Below are positions 54,604-64,000 of a stretch of 64,000 nucleotides of DNA, piece by piece (position 1 is the first letter of the stretch; every line of letters begins with the position of its first letter). The notes below the pieces were generated by a model. It saw only the letters and a list, made by a program, of their open reading frames with translations. It was not told the origin of the DNA and ran no database searches. Both the position numbers and the translations under genes were made by a program. The DNA is taken from the NCBI GenBank assembly GCA_902702965.1, contig CACRXP010001415.1:2233-66232 (forward strand). Reading direction: 5' to 3'. This DNA is from Spirometra erinaceieuropaei. Its lineage: Eukaryota > Platyhelminthes > Cestoda > Diphyllobothriidea > Diphyllobothriidae.

Positions 54604-54623
54604 ATATTGAGAACCGGTGTCAT
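54604..54623 (-). CDS. TIMM8: Candidate first coding exon of TIM8
   Basis: ATG at 54623 followed by 20 coding nt (MTPVLN plus two bases), then a full-consensus donor, GTAAGTGAAG. It ends with two spare bases, exactly what the main exon (one leading base) needs, and gives MTPVLNMFESSPP... with a total of 104 residues, normal for TIM8. The intron would be 1,497 nt. Support is only splice consensus, phase and length, because small-Tim N-termini are not conserved. Confidence 0.4.
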
Positions 54624-54849
54624 CCTGAACTGCACTTGTGCGTCTTTGTGATGCTGCTGTAGATGCTAAAGTGGATACGAATAGCATGCAAAATAGGTCT
54701 CTTATGACGAAGTTCACGCGATACTCAAATGTGTCTCAGAAAGTGACCTTGACGTTGCCCACAATGCAAGACGGGGAAGCCTAACGCATATACTAGGAGA
54801 GTAACTGACCGCTGCGCGCACAATACGATTCGACTCCCAGCTCTCGGTG

Positions 54850-54930
54850 GGGTGTCGTAGTTCAGGTGGTTAGATCCTTGGCTTTATTCAGGCCTTGCTC
54901 TCGTTGTCGCGGGTTCGAACACAACCGATG
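54850..54930 (+). repeat. tRNA-like Pol III promoter relic
   Basis: TCGTAGTTCAGGTGGTTAGA resembles a tRNA A box, and CGGGTTCGAACACAAC, 50 nt later, resembles a B box. A canonical cloverleaf with an anticodon stem cannot be drawn, so this is more likely a SINE head than a tRNA gene. Confidence 0.4.
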
Positions 54931-57900
54931 TCGACGAGTTTTCGCAATTGGATCCAATGAATTAAAAGCCCGTCACTTTTGCCGTGTCGAACCACTTAAT
55001 TATTACGAACACCCCACAGGGCATGCAGCTACACTGAATTCCAATAATGGCCGCACTCTAAGTCAGATTAAGTGCATGTTTCTCCGCGCACGATAGACAA
55101 GCTCGATCTCTGACTCTAGCGGAATACGTTGTGTCAACATCAGCAAGAAGAACAGCTTTGGTCATGCTCGTATGAGGATCCGGCTGATTACGTGGCGTTG
55201 AAGGAGCATTAACTGTGAGAAGTTGCAGTGTTGACCATCTCGGAGATCCCGTCACTGTCACAAGCTTCCGTATGATTGTCTCCGGTCGCTGCCACAGTGA
55301 CAGACAACAAATGGTTTAAAGAAGTCGCCCTTGAAAGAAATTCGTTCGAACTGAAGCAGACCCTACGGCACCTCACAGGAAGTTAGGACATAGTAGGCGT
55401 TTTTGGATGGATCGCATCCGTCCTGGGACGACCAGACTGGCTGACAGTGCAAATATCGCCCGTCTGCGAGTCAATTCGAACTTTGGGGAATTAGATCATT
55501 AGATTACGCGGTCTGCTTGGCGTGAATGCAACGAACTCTGGGATAAAACTACCCGAGATCTGGAACGCGCTTCAATAGCGACATCTGGCGGCGATATAGG
55601 ATGTTAAGCGCAAACCAGCATTCAGCCCGTCAGCAGTAAAGATCTGCGACAATCGACGTGTGGCGATAACGTCACCAGTACATACGGCCTTCCGATGAAA
55701 AACAATTCCTTGCGTCTGTGAACCTTGCAATCTAGTTTGTTCTAGACGAAGTCCGGCTAAACAATTAAGTATCTGGCGCGGATCGACTTCCGATAGAAGG
55801 CTACAAATGCTGTTCGAGTGTTATATCTGACAGCTTACACGAAAATCTGGTCCGCAATTGGGAAGTAGGGGCTGTGTCCACAGAATGGATTGACGTTAAT
55901 ATACGCAGATCCTTAAGACGGCGGACCGCTGTGGAGGGAATACCGTGGAAATAGCTCATTTGATACCACCTCAAGAACCTTCACAGTCGCCCTCCTGAAT
56001 CACTTCCGCTTGTACTACGACGCGCGAACAAGAAGGAATCAGTGCGACTCGCGACTGGGGTAGGCATGTTCTCATCGGAACTTTTACTTCGCCCAATCTT
56101 CAAGCACAACTGCTGATGTTGACAGCCCGCTTTTGTCTGCTTCATCGATTTTGTGACTGAATTATACTCTGCTCATTAGGCTGGCAGACCACGGCAGCGT
56201 TAGAGTGAGTCGTGGTCCGTACACGATGAATCTGGACTGCGCCGATGACGACGTGGTGATAGCAAGCTCAATTTAAAAAAGTGCATCCAGTAGCGTCTCA
56301 GACAGACGCGAAGACAGTCAGACAGTCAAAAGGAAAATGAGCACTTCGGGCTTCATAATTGGATATATTTGCTCGGTCGGGGCAGACAGTGACAGTACCG
56401 AGCTAGCGGACAATTTTTACTACTATGGGTCAGACCTTCTGAAGCGAGGCAAAGATAGACTGCACTACCAAAACAACCGGAAGTACAAGACCCTTGGAGT
56501 CGACATGAAACCAACCTGCAGACCAAGTAATCATTGAGACAGCCCTATATGAGTGTATGGAGGCCATTACGCTCAGGTTTGCGACATCTGGCTGACCGAC
56601 GACGCCTGCACTCTATTCTCCGATTTTGTCTTTCTGACTACGTCTCAACCCGCATCCATGTCTTCGATGAAAAACGTAACCCGTAAACCCCGCCCCGTTT
56701 ACTTACCAATTAAGATGGCTCATTTATGTTAGGCGCAAACCTGAGGGCAAAGTCAGTGACCTGAAAGACTGCAATTGCCCCGCTAACTCGGTTCCCCTGC
56801 AAATTAAGAGCTGCACGTCGTCGGAAAATTAAAGGAGAGATGCGCCACTCAATATGCGTACTACAAAGAACGGTTGGGTACAGTAGATTGCCCGGTTTAG
56901 AGAGTTAAAATCGGCCTCATCCCGGGTCAGGGGTCTTGTCACTTATGACACCTAATTAGAAGGAGTAAGATTCCTCCATCACCTATTGGCCTGATAAACA
57001 TATCCTCTGGTGACGTAGCATTAAATAGTGGTCACAGTCGTTCTAACCATGTCGGTTTCTAAATCGGTGAGATGGGTTCAAGCAGCAGCGATTTCAAATA
57101 TTGGTATGGAACATACCACGAAGGGATCTACCAAGAAGGTACTGATAACAACCGCGCAAGGTGGATAGTTAAGAAACTGAGGTAATGAGTGAAAAACACG
57201 CGAAAGAAGACTCGCATTTGTGCAAGGCTAGGGACAGTGGAAATGTCAGTGGTAGAGCGTCTTGATGGACTGAATGCGAATCAAGCACCCACAGGTCCAT
57301 GCAATAGGTTTGATGAGCGAAACTACACAGCATATATCTTTCACTCAAGTCTACACTGACATTTTGTAGTCAAGTTACAGGCTATGGTGAGTACAAAGAT
57401 CCTGCGGTCGCGGACCGATGCAAAAAACCTCAATTTCGTATGCATACGAAAGCATCGTCTCATTGGCGAAATCGCGGACGTACCGGGTCGAGTAAGCCGC
57501 CAAATGCCTCGCGTTACGAGCTGCGGGGATGCTCCTGATGGGGGACGGGGAAAGAACTGTCTGTTTGGCCGCACAAAATGTACATGCACGCGCACGCATT
57601 GACATTGATAAGCAACCAGTGGGGAATGCGCATTCGCCACCGGTTGCCTATCTGGCATGTTGGCATCACCTCCTTGACGTAACTCATCCCTGTTTGCATC
57701 ACTAGCTATTATTTGTACAAATTCTCTTCTGTACCTATCACACAAATACCTGTGCTCGCCAAACGTTTATACCATGTCATTTGGATGAGTTCAATGACGC
57801 GAATAACAATTCGCTTCAGTTTGTTGCAAGCCAAGAGTTATTCCCAGTGTTTCACGGTACCACGTGTGTCCTAATTTAAACGTTTTCGTCCACTACACCT

Positions 57901-58860
57901 GCAGCAGCTGAAAAGTAGCTCCGGCAATGCAATCAAGACAGCATGAGGCCAAATACATGCGAGGATTTGGCGATCACCCATAAGTCAAACGAGGCGTTAG
58001 GCTGTCCAGACTTCTGACGAAGGCATGCCATGGTTGAGTTTATCTGCAGACTTATTAGGCTTCTGGTGGGTTCGAGGGTAGATATTCGTAAAATAGAAGC
58101 TCAAGATTTGTTTGCTCAACAGATATGATTAAAAATGTACGACTGGAAAAGTCGCACTAAGGAAGGGGACAGACAAAGACAAGTAGAATGATTCGATGGG
58201 TCAACGCACCCATAAGACATTGTCACGCAGAGCCTGGGAGAGACGCAAGAGTCGGAGTTTCGCAAGAGTGGTTTGGGAAATTGAACATATAAACAAAGTC
58301 CTCAAGGTTCCACGTGCGGTTATTGTTTTGTCCAGAAACCCACACACTCCTAAATGTCTCAACGACTTTTTAACAGGGTAAACACAAGTTAATGACCAAG
58401 CTTAATCAACTTCGAGTAAATTTACAAAAGGGTTGTGTGAGTTACAGCTCGCTGAAGTCGTCGGTAAAGGATTCCGGATCTACGCGTTCACGAAAGACTC
58501 TAGGGACAACAAAGTAGCGATTCTTGAGGAATTGTGGGATTTTGCATCCAAATTAACGATCGGAGCGCCTGGCAGAAATTTAGAATGGGGGAGCTGCAAG
58601 TATGGCATCGACCACAGCGCGGTACGACATCACTTGACGACACAAAAAGTCAAACGCAATACTAGCACCGCGTATCAGACAAGAATAACATGGCCAAGGC
58701 TGAAAGAAACGAGTGGGCATGTGGTAAATAGTTATCATATGTATACAAGACCATACGAAAGACGTACGGGACTAAACCTTGACAACAATGAAGAGAATAG
58801 AGACAAGCAAAGTAAAAGACGGAACGTAGAAGGAAAGGACGACCAAAAATGAGCTGTAAG
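54930..58860. other. No gene recognised
   Basis: Only short ORFs, the best being 58433-58852 (plus, 139 codons) and 57745-57341 (minus, 134 codons). Neither shows a motif, splice support or homology that I recognise. The plus ORF has a Lys/Asn/Arg-rich C-terminus. Confidence 0.4.
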
Positions 58861-58869
58861 TAGTATATA

Positions 58870-59400
58870 GCTATCAGAAGGCGCCTTTTGTAGGTTATAC
58901 GCTCTGGAAAACTCTGTGGCCATGGGGAGCCAGCACTCCTTCCCAGACGCCCTGGTCTGAAAGCACAAACGGCAACTGACATGTCGGCATTGTGCACGGT
59001 CTCCAGTAGGGCGTACAGGTCTGCGCATACCACCTTCGCCTTGCCGGAACTGGTCACTGGGAAGCGCGTGTGCTGGCAACGGTTGTAATTTTGCTTTCCC
59101 AAATAGGCTGACATTATATCAGGAAGCGATCATTGATACCCTGAGACAGACAGTTCAGTCGTCTCATGATGTCGTCCCAGAAGGCAAATATGATGCCAGC
59201 ATCTCGTCGTTCTGTCTTTGAGCGGTCTCCCTAGAAGGTGTAGTCGACACCCACCTTATACAGTTGGTCTTGTTCAGAGAAGCAGGTCTTTCTGATGGCA
59301 GCAATGCCAACCTCATGGTGGTCCAGTTCTCCAGCAGCTTCCACGATCCTCCATTTCTGAGGGTTGCCCCGTCGAACCTCTAAACGAGAGCGAGCATTCC
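58870..59400 (-). mobile_element. RTE-type LINE endonuclease relic
   Basis: On the minus strand, with frameshifts: DIAALSE-type sequence represented by HHEVGIAAIRKTCFSEQDQL, then KTERRDAGIIFAFWDDIMRR and LNCLSQGINDR. These correspond to the N-terminal EEP endonuclease of RTE elements (pattern E-T-R/C-F-S-E-Q and K-x-E-R-R-D-A-G-V-x-F-A). Further along, GVWEGVLAPHG matches the W-x-G-V-L-G-P-H-G block. The catalytic region is broken by stops. Confidence 0.7.
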
Positions 59401-60149
59401 GAGCTGACAAAGTGATCAGAGTAACTTCAGTAGTCTGGTGAATGTGAAAGACGAGGAGAATACGGGAACGAGGATTGTTGTTCGTTTAACTGTTTCTACC
59501 GTGAATTGCGCATCTGTGGGTCACAATCGGCGTACAGATGACGTGGACCCAGTAGTTCCTTAAAACACATAATCGAACCCCTTCTTCTGCGAGGAGTAAG
59601 CAGTGCCGTCTTCAAATTGGGCTGTTTGGCATCGTAGACTGATGTCAAACTCTACCATTGCTTACAGCTTCCTTTATGGAGAGAGCGACATAAATCAACC
59701 CGGAATTCCTACATGACCGCATACAGCCTTCTCCGTATGATTTTATAGCATGGGAGAGAGGGAGAAGAAAGGGGAGAGGGCGTACAATAATCGGGTGTAG
59801 GAACATACCGGATCGTACACCCCTATCTGGCTTGGCCCGTCGGCTGAGGCGGTTACCGAGCAGAGCCCAGCTTTGTCGAGTCACAGATGAGATTTTGGTG
59901 TCAGTTATGCGCCACGCGGAGCGGTCACCGGTCGTAATTCACTATATATAAGGGAGGAAAGCAGAGCCTTTTAAGACTGTATTTACAGACATGGACTGGA
60001 CAAAAAACGGGTACATGTTTCGTTCAGGGGCGCCATGCCTGAATGCAATATTCTGACATCAGCCGGATAAAGGTTTAAAAACCAAGCTCTTCGTTTAAGT
60101 TAAGCAAGAATCTCCTGATCGCTCCCATGATACCCATGACCTTCTCTGC

Positions 60150-61500
60150 CATATTGACGCAGTGAGGCGAGGGTTTGGGAGTGGATGTCATCTACAGACC
60201 TAGGTCCATTAACTCGTTAACTAGCTCGGGTTCATGATCTCCGATGAAGAACTGACCCTCAAATCTCATAGCCCTCCTGTAACTAGACCTTAGTCGGATG
60301 AATTGGCATTTGTTGAAATTGATGTTGAGAAGCCATAAATCACACCACTGCTGCAGTCAACCTAAGTTGATTTACAAGTTTAGCGCGTGCTCTGACTTTT
60401 CAATCGAATTCCATATCTTGAGATCATCAGCGGACATTACCTTCTCGCAGGTCAGGCAATCTGGGCAATCGTTCGCATATATTAAGGATAGAATGAGACC
60501 CAGGATGCTCCTCTGCGGAACACCGCTCTGAACGACCTCTTACGCTGATTTGGCGTCACCCATGCAAACCCGCTGACATCGGCCTGCAAGAAAGTCGGCC
60601 AAATCATGAGCAGGTCGCCAGTCACGCAAATTGACACAGTTTATCTATTGACTGTCTTGTGAAACCATGTCAAAGGCTTTGCTGAGTCAACGTAGACTTT
60701 TAAAGAGTAGATTTTTAAGGAGTTCGTCCAAATTTCCATGGATGTGAGCCGGCTAGTGGGACAGGATCGACCGCTTCTAAATCCATGTTAACGGGCACTC
60801 AGCAAGTTGTTCGCCCAGCATGCCCCATCAGTTTGCAACAAATGCCTGTGGAAATCACTAGACTGAAGCTATTTGGCGAGGTTCTTTCTCCCCATTCGCT
60901 AGCTTTAGGTCAGCAGGCAGAGTCACCGCTTAAAGGTCTTGGAGAACGGGGAGGCCAGTTTGTCTGCGAGCTCCTTCAGAACTTTTGCAAATATGCCATC
61001 CGGACCAGACGATTCAGTGAGCGGTGGCCGTCCTAGAGTTTTCTTACTGCGTCCGTTGTGAACTTCACCGTGTTAATTGTATTTCTAGATGGAGAAGTTT
61101 GTCGGTGTACTTTTTCATCAAAAGGCTGCTCTTCGGCACACACGGACATGAAGAAATCGGATAAGATATTAGTCTTATTTGAATTATCGGTTAACTTATT
61201 TCCTTACTAATTCTTTTACAAGGAATGGAGTCTAGATTGCGTTTTGCCCTAACGACGTATGCGAAGAACTTCTTCGGATTCTTCGGCATTTCTTGAACTA
61301 CTTTTGACTCAAATGCTGCTCCTTCTCCCCCGAGGAGACTCTGACACCTATTTAGCTGTTTCTCAAATTCTGAAAAGTGTACGGACTGTTGACATATGGC
61401 GTAGCTGTTCCACAGTCTCCTTTACTTTTTGAGATTTCTTTTTGTTTCTGACGTCAGTTACTCTGGTTGGGAGACATACAACCTCCTTTTATAGATAGAT
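60150..61500 (-). mobile_element. CR1/jockey-type LINE relic, RT N-terminal and palm
   Basis: On the minus strand, the upstream half reads VVQEMPKNPKKFFAYVVRAK, then RNLDSIPCKR, the pre-RT domain (K-K-F-F/W-x-Y-V). The palm at 60530-60390 reads VVQSGVPQRSILGLILSLIY, ANDCPDCLTCEKVMSADDLK and IW. The catalytic FADD is now SADD. Stops and shifts are frequent. Confidence 0.75.
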
Positions 61501-61507
61501 AGATAAT
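61494..61507. repeat. ATAG microsatellite
   Basis: Short run of TAGA/ATAG units at the upstream (5') end of the LINE relic at 60150-61500. Simple repeat only. Confidence 0.7.
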
Positions 61508-62200
61508 TTTTATTAAAGACCCGTCGGGGTCCCATCAAAGCAAGTTAAAATAAAGTTGCATGCGAGTTTTAGACGAGGTGGGCTGAATCTTTACAAAATG
61601 CAATTCATAGATTCTGAATTAGAAGTCCATTGAGAAACATGATGATTGAGGGGTAAAAAAAACTCCTCGGAAAAAGTTAAAAATGATTGGATTAATTTTA
61701 CAGGAGAAAAAACCCCTCTTTAAAAATAGTAACAGAATAAAGCGAGCAGGACTGGCCTGTAGGTGGCGGTATATAACGGAATGTTTTCGGTCATCGTCAG
61801 GGTATCAATAAATGTCCGCCTTGATGGGTACGAATGTGGGTCAGACAGGACTGGCTTGCAAATGGCATTGTATACGGGATTCACAATTGAGATCGTCTGG
61901 GCCGGATTGGTACGCCGCGTCAAAGAGGCCAGACGAGAGGAACCCAGATGCGATCGGCCACAGCACGCTTCGAGCTCAGCCGAGCAGTGAGGAAAGGAGG
62001 TACGACCGAACTACTAGTAGACAGTGAATACTGAGGGTTCCGCCGTGAGCGTCGACAGACCGCATGAGGTCGGAATGCGGGAGATGACATCAAAAACCGC
62101 GAAAATTGTCGCTATGGGGGAAGGATAGCGATGGATATAGAAACCAATTAAAAACAGGGGTTTCTAATGATATAAATAAGAGTTACCACTTAATCTACCA

Positions 62201-62749
62201 CTAAATCCCAGGAGGACCCTTCTCGAAGTCAAGAATCTGAGTGTTCGGGAATGAGACCGTTAACAGTGCCTTTATGCTTTCCGGTGTAAGGTGGTTGCGT
62301 AATTTCGACTTGAATACCAGTAACTTAGGCGATAATCTAATTTCAGGCGGAAGATTATTCCAAAGGAAGGCATATTTGGAAGCAAAGAAGAGGGAGCGCT
62401 TAGATGTAGTACAAAGAGGCGGCGGAATCACCATGCAGGAGTTGCGCGTGGCATAAGACCGATCTCTCGGAGTGAGAGTGTCAATGTGCGGAAGACTGGA
62501 GCTAGAGTTGATGCGAAAAAGGAAGCAAAGGCCAGCTTCGAGTCTTCTAACCCACAAAAACTTCATGTTCGCCAGCTGACATCTCTGAGTATAAGAAATA
62601 CTGGACGAAGCTTGAGAGAACAGTTTCCGGGTGAAAACCCTCTGAACATTTTCGATTTTATTACGGTCGCAGGCGTTCATTATACCGAAGAAAGGACAGC
62701 AGTATTCAAGGACTGGAAGAACAAACATTTGATAAAGTCTTAGCTTCAT
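62201..62749 (-). mobile_element. CR1/jockey-type LINE C-terminal fragment, frame intact
   Basis: 182 codons without a stop: MKLRLYQMFVLPVLEYCCPF, FTRKLFSQASSSISYTQRCQ and LANMKFLWVRRLEAGLCFLF, ending with SKYAFLWNNLPPEIRLSPKL. This is the post-RT region of a LINE (L-P-V-L-E-Y-C/A-x-P and W-N-x-L-P-P-E-I). The intact frame suggests it is younger than the related copy at 42031-41735. Confidence 0.8.
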
Positions 62750-63052
62750 TTACGGAAGGAAAAAATTATGCGATATGAATCCACATATGCGGGCAACGGT
62801 TCTCTACCAAGTGCCAAAGCATGTTCTCAAAGAAACTTCAGGCGGCGTTCGGGTCAGATACTTGAGCAGGGTTCCATTCTATCTCAGTCAACGGTTCTTT
62901 CATTTTGGAATAATCCATTTCCATATATATCCCTCCCCCACGGTTCGAATTTACAGTACAGAAAACGACCATGTTCCCGAGCAAGATCTCAATGATCACT
63001 TCGACCCAGGGTCGTGCTAGAAGTCAATCCAAGTATGAACTTGTCATCCCTG

Positions 63053-64000
63053 TTAATGACGAGATACAATCAGCTTGACTCGTGTTAACGTCGAAATTGG
63101 GTCTCCTTGATAACGTTTTGAGTGAGGACACCACGAAACCTGCGGTGGGGAATTATATGATTTGACCACTCTGACAGAGAACTTGAACTTCCGCCCATAC
63201 AGTTCTGCCTGCTGAGTGCGCAGTTTTAGCGGGTGACCCCGGAGGTTGGTCGTGGTAGCAAATTCTAAAAGTCCTCGAAGTCCAGGTTGCAGTCCAATCC
63301 CATCGCAATGCGAAATGTTCGTAAGATATCTCCACACAGTTGCCTATGACTCAGAGGGAGGAAGTTCATATTTGTTACGTGGGTTGCATAAGGAAGAGAT
63401 CTTTGAACCCTCACAATTTTCGCGGTTTTCCCCTGAACTCTTTCAAGACTATTTTAATCCTGGACCGTTCCAGGCCTGGTCTCCAGGCCTGTATGCCGTA
63501 TTCCAAGTGCAGCCGCACGAATGTTCCGAAAATCTTTGAGAAGGCTTCTTCGCTAAAATCCGCAAATGAACACTTGATGACGAACAGTACAAACAATGTT
63601 CTTTTGCCACATTCGGACAATGAGCGGATGGTTTCAGGGATTTCGTCATCAGCATACCGGGGTCCTTTCGGGCTTCGACGTCTCGTAAGGCTGCACCACC
63701 CAAAAAATAGTCACTTGTGCTGGCGAATCTGGCTGTGTTGCCCAGGCGGAGTATGCTACACTTACCGGGGTTGAACCGCGGAAGCTAACAGTTTGATTAC
63801 TCCTTCAACCGATTTGTGTTTATCTGCAGTCTGTCCTCGCCATCAGGGTCTGTCGATTACACTCAATATTTTCATGTTGCCAGCGAACACTGCTGCTTCA
63901 CAGTCCAAAGCTCTTGCGCAATGGTTAGCGTATGTTAGGAATAAAGTGGGCCCCAGTACTGAACTCTGGGGAAAACCCCCTGTCGACCACAGCAGGACCT
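63053..64000 (-). mobile_element. CR1/jockey-type LINE relic, RT palm to C-terminus, cut by window end
   Basis: Same family as 13829-15330: ATTTNLRGHPLKLRTQQAE near 63255-63200 matches the tail NLRSHPLKVRLTG. At 63960-63880 the palm reads (in shifted frames) GVxPRVQYWGPL then LTYANHCARALDCEAAVFAG followed by NMKIL. The catalytic FADD is replaced by FAGN, so it is inactive. A VEARKDPGMLMTKSLKPSAH block (63680-63620) matches VEDVGAHKDLGLWTTTTSRP of the other copy. Confidence 0.75.

Noticed and set aside
54850..54930. tRNA gene
   Set aside because: A- and B-box-like blocks exist, but no 7-bp acceptor stem or 5-bp anticodon stem with a 7-nt loop can be formed.
1..64000. CRISPR array, bacterial operons, LTR retrotransposon with integrase
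   Set aside because: No regularly spaced short repeats, no operon-like gene packing, and no protease/integrase or long direct terminal repeats were seen. The split genes show this is eukaryotic DNA.

Overview
This is a repeat-rich metazoan window with a few split genes and many decayed retroelements. The introns range from 32 nt to 8 kb, and the relics include Penelope-like elements (PLEs), CR1/jockey-type LINEs, and an RTE-type LINE whose RT is followed by C2H2-finger-like motifs. This combination points to a flatworm, most likely a large-genome diphyllobothriidean tapeworm such as Spirometra, Dibothriocephalus or Schistocephalus. That assignment is an inference from element style. No database search was possible.

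The main gene is a PAXIP1/PTIP orthologue on the minus strand. I rebuilt 17 coding exons between 36899 and 4299 by splice sites, reading phase and BRCT similarity. Six BRCT domains are found in the family order: BRCT1-2 in five exons at 36.9-36.0 kb, a Q/S-rich linker at 33.4-28.8 kb, BRCT3-4 at 28.5-12.5 kb, a coiled-coil, Ala/Gln-rich and Pro-rich linker at 11.5-7.6 kb, and BRCT5-6 at 7.5-6.2 kb. After BRCT6, where PTIP normally ends, the frame stays open for about 630 Ser/Thr/Pro/Ala-rich residues. The start exon was not found. One linker exon is missing by phase arithmetic and may lie in the 193-base assembly gap at 31488-31680.

The 8,060-nt intron that splits BRCT3 holds a same-strand, intronless 468-codon ORF (24799-26205), a candidate nested gene with a Ser-rich body and an ordered-looking C-terminus that I do not recognise. 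A small ORF with a signal-peptide-like start lies just upstream of it. Other PTIP introns hold PLE relics (8.2-8.7 kb and 15.4-16.6 kb), a CR1-like LINE (13.8-15.3 kb), tRNA-derived SINE-like copies, an AT-rich dispersed family, and inverted or solo PLE termini with hammerhead-ribozyme-like cores (13.46-13.74 kb and 22.87 kb).

Upstream of PTIP, from 37 to 64 kb, the DNA is mostly repeats. The one confident gene there is TIM8 (small Tim chaperone of the mitochondrial intermembrane space), minus strand, main exon 53106-52812, with a phase-compatible candidate first exon at 54623-54604. Downstream of TIM8 is an unrecognised same-strand ORF (52745-52410). The rest holds LINE relics at 41.4-42.5, 48.2-49.5, 58.9-59.4, 60.1-61.5, 62.2-62.7 and 63.05-64 kb, every one on the minus strand, plus a striking 49-bp-arm foldback at 38.8-38.9 kb.
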